NCBI GenBank assembly: GCA_965237725.1
Contig: OZ250151.1
Span: 4,340,001 to 4,404,000 of the forward strand
DNA length: 64,000 bases
Origin: G965237725 sp965237725
GTDB lineage: Bacteria; Pseudomonadota; Gammaproteobacteria; Arenicellales; Poriferihabitantaceae
Direction of reading: 5' to 3'
A model generated the notes under the pieces. It saw nothing but the letters and a program-made list of their open reading frames with translations. It made no database searches and had not been told where the DNA came from. Made by a program: the position numbers and the translations under genes. Below are positions 55,861 to 64,000 of the stretch, piece by piece (positions within the stretch are counted from its first letter, which is position 1; each line of letters opens with the position of its first letter).

Positions 55861-57165
55861 ATGTCCACACCGATTAATACCCGATTTGATACCCTGGCCC
55901 TGCATGCAGGACAACGGCCAGACCCGGAGCATGGCGCCCGTGCGGTACCGATATACCAGACCGCGAGTTACGTCTTTAAAGACAGTGATCAGGCAGCGTC
56001 TCTGTTCAATATGGAACGCCCTGGCCATGCTTATGCCCGACTGTCTAATCCGACAACCGCGGTATTAGAAGAACGCATTGCTGCCCTTGAGGACGGCGTT
56101 GGCGGTATCGCAACCGCCAGTGGACAGGCCGCCTTGCACCTGGCGATTACGACGATTATGGACGCAGGTTCCCATATCGTTTCATCCAGCGCAATCTATG
56201 GCGGTTCTCATAACCTGATGCAATACACCCTCTCACGGTTTGGTATCGAAACGACATTCGTCTCTCCCCGTGACATCGACGGCATCCGCAAAGCCATACG
56301 CCCAAACACCCGACTGATATTTGGTGAAGTCATAGGCAATCCGGGCAATGACATCATGAATGTGCCATTAGTTGCAGAAATCGCCCATGAAAACAATATT
56401 CCCCTGATGATCGATTCGACTTTCTGTACGCCTTATCTGTGTAAGCCTTTTGATCTTGGGGCAAGTCTGATAATGCATTCCGCGACCAAGTTTCTCTGTG
56501 GTCATGGCACGGTAATCGGAGGTGTGCTGGTGGATCAGGGGCGATTCAACTGGGAAGACAGTGGCAAGTTCGCAACCCTTTCTGATCCTTATAAAGGTTT
56601 TCATGACATGTCCTTCGACGAAGAATCTTCTCAGGCCGCTTTTTTACTGCGAGCGCGGCGGGAAGGCATGCGTGACTTTGGCGCTTGCATGAGTCCCACA
56701 GTTGCATTTTATATTTTACAGGGCATAGAAACCCTTTCCCTGCGGATGAAACAACATGTCTCCAATACCCGCACGATCATCGAGCATCTGCAATCCCTGG
56801 ATGCAGTGGCAGATATCAGCTACCCGGAATTGCCCGAGCATCCGGATTACAAACTCGCTCAGGAATTACTGCCCAAAGGCGCAGGCTCGGTTTTTAGTTT
56901 CACCCTCAAGGGTGGCCGCGATGCGGGGCGGGTGTTTACCGAATCTCTGGATATATTTTCCCATCTGGCCAATGTGGGGGATGCCAAATCTCTGGTGATT
57001 CATCCCGCCAGTACAACCCATTACCGAATGAGCAAAGAAGATTTGGTTAAGGCCGGAATCAATGAAGGCACCATTCGGATGTCTGTGGGGCTTGAAGACA
57101 TTAGCGACCTCATCGAAGATTTGTCCAAAGGCATTCATCTGGCGAACAAAGCTACTGCAAAATAG
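55861..57165 (+). CDS. O-acetylhomoserine/O-succinylhomoserine sulfhydrylase-like enzyme
   Basis: 434 residues of the Cys/Met metabolism PLP family: TRFDTLALHAGQRPDPEHGA, the PLP lysine in SATKFLCGHGTVIGG and the terminal IRMSVGLEDISDLIEDLSKG. Length and the HAGQ-PDP opening favour O-acetylhomoserine aminocarboxypropyltransferase (MetY-type), making homocysteine or methionine precursors. It is followed after 41 bp by a hydrolase. Confidence 0.85.
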   Translation: MSTPINTRFDTLALHAGQRPDPEHGARAVPIYQTASYVFKDSDQAASLFNMERPGHAYARLSNPTTAVLEERIAALEDGVGGIATASGQAALHLAITTIMDAGSHIVSSSAIYGGSHNLMQYTLSRFGIETTFVSPRDIDGIRKAIRPNTRLIFGEVIGNPGNDIMNVPLVAEIAHENNIPLMIDSTFCTPYLCKPFDLGASLIMHSATKFLCGHGTVIGGVLVDQGRFNWEDSGKFATLSDPYKGFHDMSFDEESSQAAFLLRARREGMRDFGACMSPTVAFYILQGIETLSLRMKQHVSNTRTIIEHLQSLDAVADISYPELPEHPDYKLAQELLPKGAGSVFSFTLKGGRDAGRVFTESLDIFSHLANVGDAKSLVIHPASTTHYRMSKEDLVKAGINEGTIRMSVGLEDISDLIEDLSKGIHLANKATAK

Positions 57166-57206
57166 CCTGAGTAAAAAGGCTGAAAAATAGATTGGAAGAA
57201 TAAAAA

Positions 57207-58049
57207 ATGTATATTTCATCAAACAAAAACGACTACTACGCCTATACCGGAACCCACGACTTAAAGGGTGATCTGGAAACCATTGTATTTGTCCACGGCG
57301 CATCCATGGATCACAGCGTCTGGTCCAACCAAAGCCGCTATTTTGCCTACCATGGTTACAATGTGGTTGCCCTGGATTTGCCCGGACATAAATTCAGCGG
57401 GGGCGAACCGCTGAGTGATATCGTCGACATGGCCACATGGCTAAACCAGATTATCGGCCAGATCATGGTCCAGAACATGGGCCAGACCATGGGCCAGGCC
57501 ACAGATACTGCTTATCATATAGTTGGACACAGCATGGGGGCCCTTGTTGCTTTGGAAGCTGCGGCGAGGTTTGACCATGACAAAGCCAGACTAAATTCAC
57601 TATCTCTGGTTGGGTTCAGTTATCCCATGAGCGTAACCCCGCAATTGATGGATGCGGCCGAGAATGATCCTAGCCGCGCGTATAGCATGATGACCGAATG
57701 GAGTCACACCTCAAAGATTGGCGGCGAGCCCATTCCTGGTTTCTGGTCACCGGGTATGCAAAAAAGCATGATGGAGAACAGCACGCCGGGATCCATACAC
57801 AAAAATTTAATTGCCTGTGATAATTATTCTGGTGGTGAAGCGGCATTTGAGAAAATTAATTGCCCCATCCTGTTTATCAGTGGTCGCAAAGATAAAATGG
57901 CACCGGCTAAACTGGCCCAACAGGAAGCGGATCGAAATGAGTCAGCCAGTATCACTCTGATACCGAATTGTGGACACAACATCATGTCCGAATCCCCGGA
58001 TGGGGTATTAGGGGAACTCAAGCAGTTCATCCGCAGTCATCCGGCTTAA
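57207..58049 (+). CDS. Alpha/beta hydrolase
   Basis: 280 residues: VFVHGASMDHSVWSNQSRYF (oxyanion), GHSMGALVALEAAARFDHDK (nucleophile Ser in GHSMG), LFISGRKDKMAPAKLAQQE (acid) and PNCGHNIMSE (His). A short repeat (GQIMVQNMGQTMGQ) sits in the loop before the nucleophile. Substrate unknown. Confidence 0.88.
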   Translation: MYISSNKNDYYAYTGTHDLKGDLETIVFVHGASMDHSVWSNQSRYFAYHGYNVVALDLPGHKFSGGEPLSDIVDMATWLNQIIGQIMVQNMGQTMGQATDTAYHIVGHSMGALVALEAAARFDHDKARLNSLSLVGFSYPMSVTPQLMDAAENDPSRAYSMMTEWSHTSKIGGEPIPGFWSPGMQKSMMENSTPGSIHKNLIACDNYSGGEAAFEKINCPILFISGRKDKMAPAKLAQQEADRNESASITLIPNCGHNIMSESPDGVLGELKQFIRSHPA

Positions 58050-58121
58050 AATCAGTCAAAACAACTGAGGAACTTAAGTATCAGAAAACCTAAAATAGTC
58101 GCATGGACTGTCATCGCAGGA

Positions 58122-58913
58122 TTGCTGCTTGGGCATCTATGGCTGTCCACAATTCGCCAGCCCCTGCCTGCGGCATCGGGGAATAAAATTCATCAGATTG
58201 GTGAATGGAAGTCCGGGCAAAATACTATTAGGGTTTCTACATACAATATTCATCGTGCAAGAGGTCTTGATGACAAAACTGACATCAACAGAACTGCAGC
58301 GCTTTTGGCTAACGATGATATCGCTGGATTACAGGAAGTACTAAGCAAATCCTGGTTGGGAGAGCCCGATCAGGCGGAACAAATAGCACAATTAAATGGT
58401 TCAGGGTGGTTATTCGCACCCATTCAGACTCGATACTACAAACCTTATATAGGCAACGCCCTGCTCAGCCGCTTCGAAGTAAATCAATGGTTACGCCAGC
58501 CCTTGATTTGGTCTGACCAACTTGGAATTGAAGATCGTAGTCGTGGCTTCCGCAATATCATTACCGCAAGCATCAGGCTTGACGATCAACCTATAAGGTT
58601 AATCGTGACCCATATCGATCGTGGTCCAATTAGTGAATCTCAGGTGAAACAGGTGCTGGATATTTTCGACCAGCACGAGCGCGCTATTCTGATGGCAGAC
58701 CTCAATACCCATTCCCAAAGCCCTGTAATGTTGAACTGGTTAAAAGACAATCCTGGTGGAGATGCCGTGGGTATTGCGCTGGGGGACCAGGATTTGGGTT
58801 ATCGTATCGATTGGATTCTGACCCGTGGATTTAACATAGTTACTGGAGGATTGACGACTGAAGGTATCTCTGATCATCCGTACTATTGGGTCGAGCTGAA
58901 GTTATCAGAATAA
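58122..58913 (+). CDS. Endonuclease/exonuclease/phosphatase family protein
   Basis: At least 263 residues. STYNIHRARGLDDKTDINRT, DIAGLQEVLSKSWLGEPD (catalytic Glu), ILMADLNTHSQSPVMLN and ISDHPYYWVEL are the EEP motifs. In frame upstream to 58080 the sequence reads RKPKIVAWTVIAG, a good membrane anchor with GAGGAA in front but only ATC as start; the TTG at 58122 is the first conventional alternative. Mg-dependent phosphodiesterase of unknown substrate. Confidence 0.75.
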   Translation: MLLGHLWLSTIRQPLPAASGNKIHQIGEWKSGQNTIRVSTYNIHRARGLDDKTDINRTAALLANDDIAGLQEVLSKSWLGEPDQAEQIAQLNGSGWLFAPIQTRYYKPYIGNALLSRFEVNQWLRQPLIWSDQLGIEDRSRGFRNIITASIRLDDQPIRLIVTHIDRGPISESQVKQVLDIFDQHERAILMADLNTHSQSPVMLNWLKDNPGGDAVGIALGDQDLGYRIDWILTRGFNIVTGGLTTEGISDHPYYWVELKLSE

Positions 58914-58942
58914 ACGGTTTCTTAACTTAGAAGAATTATCCA

Positions 58943-59653
58943 ATGATTCCCTATAAGGACGAGAACCCGACCCACCATTTACCCGTGATCACGTATGGCA
59001 TTATCTGCCTGAATGTGCTGACCTGGATTTTTATACAGGGTATGGGTCAGGAACCTGCGCTATCTGATTCGATTTGTAATTATGGCCTGATACCCGCCGC
59101 GGTACTCGGCATCAACGCCATGGACCCGACAACCACATTTTGTAACATCACCCAACAATCCTGGTCTGTGACCATCACCTCGATGTTTTTGCATGGCGGC
59201 TGGATGCATCTCATTGGTAATATGTGGTTCATGTGGATTTTTGCCGACAATATCGAAGATGTATTACGTCCCGCCAAATTTATATTGTTTTATCTGATCG
59301 GGGGATTTGCTGCAGTTGCCGCCCAGATGATTGCTGATCTGAGCAGTGTCAATCCCATGGTCGGTGCGTCCGGCGCAATCGGCGGGATCATGGGCGCCTA
59401 TGCCTGGTTGTATCCCACGGTCAGGGTACGTATTGCCGTAATTCTCGGCTTCTTTATAATCCGTCAAACCATTCCGGCCTGGGTTATGCTTGGTATCTGG
59501 TTTGGACTCCAGGCGGTCAGCGGCACCATTTCCCTGTCATCCAGCAGTCAGGCCGGGGTCGCATTCTGGGCCCATATTGGCGGCTTTGGCTGTGGCTTCC
59601 TGTTAATCCAGTTATTTCACAGAAAACCACCCTCTCCTGCCGATCTTGATTAG
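58943..59653 (+). CDS. Rhomboid family intramembrane serine protease
   Basis: 236 residues with six membrane segments. MFLHGGWMHLIGNMWFMWIF, catalytic Ser in GASGAIGGIMGAY and His in HIGGFGCGFLL are intact. It cleaves substrates within the membrane; targets unknown. Confidence 0.92.
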   Translation: MIPYKDENPTHHLPVITYGIICLNVLTWIFIQGMGQEPALSDSICNYGLIPAAVLGINAMDPTTTFCNITQQSWSVTITSMFLHGGWMHLIGNMWFMWIFADNIEDVLRPAKFILFYLIGGFAAVAAQMIADLSSVNPMVGASGAIGGIMGAYAWLYPTVRVRIAVILGFFIIRQTIPAWVMLGIWFGLQAVSGTISLSSSSQAGVAFWAHIGGFGCGFLLIQLFHRKPPSPADLD

Positions 59654-59733
59654 AATCTGGTCATCGGTTTAATCTTTAACCATGGTCGTCTTTTACTCGT
59701 TCTTTATGTATTAATATTTATGTATTGTTTTCT

Positions 59734-61047
59734 ATGCAAAGCGTTGAACAAATAATTAAACCCCAGTGGTTAATCCCCGTTGACTCAGATCATTCAGTAT
59801 TGACGGATCACGCCGTGGTGGTGGACCAGGGCAAAATTGTTGAAACCGGGCACATTGATAAAATCCAATCAAGCTATCAGACCAACAACCTGGTTGAGCT
59901 GAACGATCACGCCCTGATTCCAGGATTAATCAATGCCCATACCCACGGCTCAATGTCATTGTTGCGGGGCTATGCAGACGATATGCCATTGATGCAATGG
60001 TTGAATGAGCATATCTGGCCGGCTGAGGCCAAATGGGTGAGCGAGGAATTTGTTCAGGCTGGCATCGATCTTGCCTGTGCGGAAATGATCAGGGGTGGCA
60101 CAACCTGCTTTAATGACATGTACTTTTTCCCTGATGTTGTTGCCCGACGGGTAGAGGCTGCTGGCATTCGCGCCTGTGTGGGTATGATTGTCATCGATTT
60201 CCCCACGGTCTGGGCACAAAATGCGGATGAATATATAAATAAGGGCCTGGCTATGCGCGATGAAATTCGTCATTCTGAACTCGTCACAACAGCATTTGCG
60301 CCCCATGCACCCTATACGGTTTCCGACGAGCCATTGAAAAAAATCGCCACGTTATCGGAAGAACTGGATTGCCAGCTACATATACACGTCCACGAGACCG
60401 CTCATGAGATTGAGGAATCCACTGCACAATTTGGAATGCGCCCATTGGAGCGACTCGACCAGCTGGGGTTGGTGGGACCCAGATTGATGGCGGTTCATAT
60501 GACCCAATTGTTAGCCGGAGAGATCCAAACTTTAAGTGAGCGTGGCGTTAGTGTTGTTCATTGCCCGGAGTCAAACATGAAGCTGGCTAGCGGATTTTGT
60601 CCAGTTTCTCAGTTATCTGAAGCCGGGGTTAATATTTGTATCGGCACCGATGGCGCTTCGAGTAACAATGATCTGGATATGTTGAGCGAAATGCGCAGCG
60701 CATCCCTGATAGCAAAAGGATTCAGTGAAGACCCCACCGCATTGAGCAGCTACCACACCCTTCAGTGCGCAACATTAAACGGCGCAAAAGGTCTGGGACT
60801 GGACCATATCACTGGATCCATTGAAGTGGGAAAATCCGCTGATATGACCGCCATAGATTTAAGCCACTGCACCACCCAACCGGTATATCATCCGGTTAGC
60901 CAGATTGTCTATAGTGCAGGTCGTGACCAGGTTTCAGATGTTTGGGTCGCTGGTAAAAGACTGCTTGAAAATGGTGATCTGAAAACATTAGATGAAGATA
61001 AAATTATTAGCGAAGCCAAACAATGGCAGAAGAAAATTGCGACATGA
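59734..61047 (+). CDS. mtaD: TRZ/ATZ amidohydrolase, MtaD-like (MTA/SAH deaminase)
   Basis: 437 residues from the ATG at 59734 (frame open to 59725). Metal ligands HTHG, HIHVHET and the late D (GTDGASSNND), with the H-M-T-Q and HCPESN segments of S-adenosylhomocysteine/5-methylthioadenosine deaminases. It precedes ubiG as in Pseudomonas. Confidence 0.88.
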   Translation: MQSVEQIIKPQWLIPVDSDHSVLTDHAVVVDQGKIVETGHIDKIQSSYQTNNLVELNDHALIPGLINAHTHGSMSLLRGYADDMPLMQWLNEHIWPAEAKWVSEEFVQAGIDLACAEMIRGGTTCFNDMYFFPDVVARRVEAAGIRACVGMIVIDFPTVWAQNADEYINKGLAMRDEIRHSELVTTAFAPHAPYTVSDEPLKKIATLSEELDCQLHIHVHETAHEIEESTAQFGMRPLERLDQLGLVGPRLMAVHMTQLLAGEIQTLSERGVSVVHCPESNMKLASGFCPVSQLSEAGVNICIGTDGASSNNDLDMLSEMRSASLIAKGFSEDPTALSSYHTLQCATLNGAKGLGLDHITGSIEVGKSADMTAIDLSHCTTQPVYHPVSQIVYSAGRDQVSDVWVAGKRLLENGDLKTLDEDKIISEAKQWQKKIAT

Positions 61048-61082
61048 TCAATATCCATGATCGATAGCCATAAACTGTAAAC

Positions 61083-61805
61083 ATGAGTAAAAAACAGTCA
61101 AGTTCAGTCAATGTTGATGAGGCGGAAATTGCTAAGTTCAGCGAACTGGCATCACGCTGGTGGGACCCGGAAAGTGAATTCAAACCACTCCACCAGATTA
61201 ATCCTTTACGGTTGGATTTTATTGATGAGCGATCAAAACTGGATGGCATGAAAATCGTCGATATCGGCTGTGGTGGCGGGATATTGAGTGAGTCTATGGC
61301 CTTACGCGGTGCATTGGTTACTGGCATCGATATGGGAGAAGCCCCGCTTAATGTCGCCCGATTACACGCCCTGGAAAACAAGGTTGATATTGAATATCAG
61401 AAAATAACCGCCGAAGACTTTGCAGTAAAAAACAAAGGGAAATTTGACATCGTTACCTGCATGGAATTACTCGAGCATGTACCAGATCCATCTAGTGTGA
61501 TTCAAGCCTGTAGTGATCTGGTCAAGCCCGGTGGCCATGTTTATTTCTCAACATTAAACAGAAATCCAAAGTCATTTCTAATGGCCATTGTGGGGGCAGA
61601 GTATGTTCTTAATTTATTACCCAAAGGCACCCATCAATATGAAAAGTTCATACGACCGAGCGAATTAAACCGTTGGTCGGAAAGTGCGGGATTAACTACC
61701 AGCGAGCTGATAGGCATGCACTACAATCCGCTATTCCAGACCTATAGCTTGGGTTCTGGCCTCGACGTCAATTACATCATGCATACCCAAAAACATAACG
61801 CTTAA
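61083..61805 (+). CDS. ubiG: Ubiquinone biosynthesis O-methyltransferase
   Basis: 240 residues, full UbiG length. ELASRWWDPESEFKPLHQIN, LDGMKIVDIGCGGGILSESM, FDIVTCMELLEHVPDPSSVI and KPGGHVYFSTLNRNPKSFLM. It methylates hydroxyls of polyprenyl quinone precursors at the inner membrane. Confidence 0.95.
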   Translation: MSKKQSSSVNVDEAEIAKFSELASRWWDPESEFKPLHQINPLRLDFIDERSKLDGMKIVDIGCGGGILSESMALRGALVTGIDMGEAPLNVARLHALENKVDIEYQKITAEDFAVKNKGKFDIVTCMELLEHVPDPSSVIQACSDLVKPGGHVYFSTLNRNPKSFLMAIVGAEYVLNLLPKGTHQYEKFIRPSELNRWSESAGLTTSELIGMHYNPLFQTYSLGSGLDVNYIMHTQKHNA

Positions 61806-61835
61806 GCTTTTCTGCAAGCGTTTCAATTTATTTCC

Positions 61836-62495
61836 ATGACGAATTCAATTGATACATTTCTGTTTGATCTAGACGGAACCCTGCTTGACACTCACGTGGA
61901 TATGGCCAACGCCCTCAACGTGTTGTTGTCCAATCATAATAAACCTACCCTCCCCATTGAAAAAATTAGGCCGCTGGTATCCAAAGGTGCCATAGCCATG
62001 GTTTGTATGGCATTTAATTGCGAACCTGGAAGTGATCGTGCAACCAAATATTGGCGCGAGTTCCTGGACGCATATGCTCAGAACATCTGCGAACATACCC
62101 AATTTTTTGAAGGCATGGATACGGTGATTGACGCCATCGAAAACAGCGGCAGGCAATGGGGTATCGTCACCAATAAACCGGAGTTTTTGACGGAACCACT
62201 TTTACAAAACTTGGGACTTGATCATCGTCCGGGCTGTGTGGTCAGCGGCGACACCCTGGCCCACAAGAAACCCCATCCCGCACCATTATTATTGGCCTGT
62301 GAGCAAATGAATTCCAGCCCCGACCGTTCGATTTATATCGGTGATGACGAGCGCGATATTGAAGCCGGTCGACGTGCTGGAATGGCCACCATTGCTGCGG
62401 CCTACGGTTTTATTATCGAAGGCGACAATCCTGAGAACTGGAATGCAGATGCCGTGATTCAAGATCCCATTGAAATTTTAAACTGGTTGAATTAA
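61836..62495 (+). CDS. mupP: HAD phosphatase, MupP/Gph-like
   Basis: 219 residues: FLFDLDGTLLDTHVDMANAL (catalytic DxD), GIVTNKPEF (motif II), HKKPHPAP (motif III Lys) and YIGDDERDIEAGRRAGM (motif IV). Its place directly after ubiG matches Pseudomonas mupP (N-acetylmuramate 6-phosphate phosphatase in cell-wall recycling); phosphoglycolate phosphatase is the alternative. Confidence 0.8.
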   Translation: MTNSIDTFLFDLDGTLLDTHVDMANALNVLLSNHNKPTLPIEKIRPLVSKGAIAMVCMAFNCEPGSDRATKYWREFLDAYAQNICEHTQFFEGMDTVIDAIENSGRQWGIVTNKPEFLTEPLLQNLGLDHRPGCVVSGDTLAHKKPHPAPLLLACEQMNSSPDRSIYIGDDERDIEAGRRAGMATIAAAYGFIIEGDNPENWNADAVIQDPIEILNWLN

Positions 62496-62510
62496 ATCGT
62501 TTTTGAACAA

Positions 62511-63386
62511 ATGATCACCATCCTGTCTTCACCCCAGTCGGCCAGCCAATGGTGTGAAACTCAACGAAACACTGCCCTAAATATTGGATTTGTTCCGACA
62601 ATGGGCGCATTACACCAGGGACATATTTCTCTGATCGAGTATGCCGTAGAAGAAAATGATGTTAGTTGCGCCAGTATATTTATCAATCCATTGCAATTCA
62701 ACAATCCCAAAGATCTGGAGAAATACCCGGACACCATGGATTCGGATATTGCCATGCTCGAAGCTGCTGGTTGTGACATGGTATTTACCGGGACGTTGAA
62801 CCAGTATTTTCCTGAGGTCGACGACACTAACAACATAATCATGAAAGACCCTGGAGCGGCGGCGGTCGGCCTCGAAGGTGTCTACCGGCCTGGGCATCTC
62901 CAGGGCGTGGTCACCATCGTTGAAAGGCTGTTTCAAGCCTCCGGGAGTTGTAAGGCATACTTCGGTGAAAAAGATTTTCAACAAACCATGATAGTGAAAG
63001 ACCTGGCCATATCCATGGCTGCAAATGGGTTAGATATCAAAATTCAAGTTTGCCCCACCATCCGCGAAGCATCCGGTTTGGCAATGTCCTCCAGAAACCG
63101 GCGCCTGGATCAGGCGCAGAAGCAACTGGCTTCAAAAATTTATCAGGCATTGACTATGGCTAAAGTGGAATGGGCCGCAGGAATCCATGACCCTATGAAG
63201 CTCGAAAAGATCATGAACGAAATAATATTGGTTCCGGGCATTAAAGTTGAATATGCGACTGTTCGTGACGAAGCAATGTGGACGGCCGATACTCCGGTTA
63301 CGCCCATAGAAAAGCCTCGAGGATTAATTGCCGCCCAGGTCGGCGGTGTGCGTTTAATTGATAATTTGTATTTGGGCCTGAGATAA
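62511..63386 (+). CDS. panC: Pantothenate synthetase
   Basis: 291 residues. VPTMGALHQGHISLIEYAVE (ATP-binding HxGH), INPLQFNNPKDLEKYP, YFGEKDFQQTMIVKDLA and EASGLAMSSRNRRL are all PanC signatures. Joins pantoate and beta-alanine using ATP in pantothenate synthesis. panC lies apart from panB here, at least within the window. Confidence 0.95.
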   Translation: MITILSSPQSASQWCETQRNTALNIGFVPTMGALHQGHISLIEYAVEENDVSCASIFINPLQFNNPKDLEKYPDTMDSDIAMLEAAGCDMVFTGTLNQYFPEVDDTNNIIMKDPGAAAVGLEGVYRPGHLQGVVTIVERLFQASGSCKAYFGEKDFQQTMIVKDLAISMAANGLDIKIQVCPTIREASGLAMSSRNRRLDQAQKQLASKIYQALTMAKVEWAAGIHDPMKLEKIMNEIILVPGIKVEYATVRDEAMWTADTPVTPIEKPRGLIAAQVGGVRLIDNLYLGLR

Positions 63387-63476
63387 ACCAGCACGGCGTG
63401 ATTGAACCTTATTGTTTCATTTTCACACCGTATGCTTTATGTTTCCGTTAACCACATTTATTAAAATATTCAAACT

Positions 63477-64000
63477 ATGGCAAATTTTAAAGGCAAAAAA
63501 GCAATCGTCCTCGGTGGCACGTCAGGAATTGGTCTGGCTACAGCAAAATTATTACTGGCCGCTGATACCGAAGTCATCGTCGCCAGCCGCAGCGCGACAG
63601 AATGTGACGATACCAAGGGCATGACAGTAGAAAAGGTAGATGTGCTGGATCGTGCCGGACTCACCAGCCTGTTCGAGAAATATGCACTCTTTGATTTTCT
63701 GGTTGCCGCTGCAACCGGGGGTACGCGGGCCATAGGTCCATTTATGGAGATGGACCTGGATGAATTTCAGGGCTCGTTTGCAAAATTATGGGGATACACC
63801 AATACCGTACGCCTGGGTGCGGACCATCTTACCGAAAGAGGTGCCATTGCATTATTGAGCGGTTATCCAGCGCGAAAATACCGACCGGGCTCTATCGCAA
63901 TCTCAACAGTGGGTAATGCAGTGGAGGGTTTTGCGCGGGGCATGGCACCGGAACTGGCACCTCGGCGAATTAACGTCGTATCCCCTGGTTTAATTGATAC
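63477..64000 (+). CDS. Short-chain dehydrogenase/reductase, N-terminal part (partial)
   Basis: Starts at the ATG at 63477 and runs off the right edge after 174 codons. KAIVLGGTSGIGLATAKLLL is the NAD(P)-binding G-x-x-x-G-x-G, then VAAATGG and ELAPRRINVVSPGLI. The usual Y-x-x-x-K reads as PARKYRPGSIAISTVG, so the active site is altered. Often annotated alongside mupP. Confidence 0.8.
   Translation, partial: MANFKGKKAIVLGGTSGIGLATAKLLLAADTEVIVASRSATECDDTKGMTVEKVDVLDRAGLTSLFEKYALFDFLVAAATGGTRAIGPFMEMDLDEFQGSFAKLWGYTNTVRLGADHLTERGAIALLSGYPARKYRPGSIAISTVGNAVEGFARGMAPELAPRRINVVSPGLID

Noticed and set aside
1..64000. tRNA or rRNA genes
   Set aside because: I saw no convincing cloverleaf or rRNA segment; GC-rich hairpins in the array are attC stems.

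Overview
The window is a chromosomal integron (superintegron) and its flanks, from a gammaproteobacterium. The IntI-type integrase, a core block mtaD-like / ubiG / mupP-like / panC / SDR resembling the Pseudomonas mtaD-ubiG-mupP cluster, and the overall gene content point that way. I cannot name the species. The array is AT-rich and visibly different in base composition from the right flank.

Layout. (1) Positions 1-7736, left flank or fossil array end: the start of a secreted protein, an MFS transporter, a homocysteine S-methyltransferase fused to a SAM methyltransferase, a LysE exporter, then small genes (GFA, DoxX-like, GNAT, NUDIX, GNAT) that look like cassette genes but have no recognisable attC sites. 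(2) Positions 7768-53225, the cassette array: about 73 attC or attC-like sites (I count two half sites and several decayed ones). Almost every gene is on the minus strand and is followed by an attC of about 57-105 bp that reads on the plus strand from RYYYAAC to GTTRRRY. Sites are crisp near the integrase and increasingly decayed beyond about 20 kb, as expected if insertion occurs at attI and old cassettes drift away. (3) Positions 53226-53552, attI and the intI control region, with an unusual set of TGTCGG inverted repeats over the promoter. (4) Positions 53553-54545, intI on the plus strand, divergent from the array. (5) Positions 54568-64000, conserved chromosomal genes: M24 peptidase-like, O-acetylhomoserine sulfhydrylase-like, alpha/beta hydrolase, EEP-family protein, rhomboid, amidohydrolase, ubiG, phosphatase, panC and the start of an SDR.

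Cassette content is typical of sedentary integrons: many GNAT acetyltransferases, VOC/glyoxalase, RidA, GFA and cupin proteins, small unknown membrane proteins, and about eleven toxin-antitoxin cassettes. A striking feature is toxin decay. Several TA cassettes have a frameshifted, truncated or chimeric toxin beside an intact antitoxin (relE at 28216, hicA at 33777, parE at 36542, hicA at 48923), and a BrnTA cassette is broken in both genes. Likely defence-related cassettes are a Shedu (DUF4263) protein, an Apea-type HEPN protein and a trypco2-like protein. One cassette (DHFR/RibD-C family) is present twice, identical except for one synonymous base, with two other cassettes between the copies. 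The array also preserves scars: half attC sites from deletions, a two-gene cassette lacking its internal attC, an inverted gene pair (HxlR / 4-OT), and proteins whose C-terminal tails are encoded by the attC site itself.

Most cassette genes have little room for their own promoter, but yefM-yoeB, the relE/phd pair at 38.5-39.1 kb and cspA have recognisable promoters, the first two overlapped by palindromic operators.
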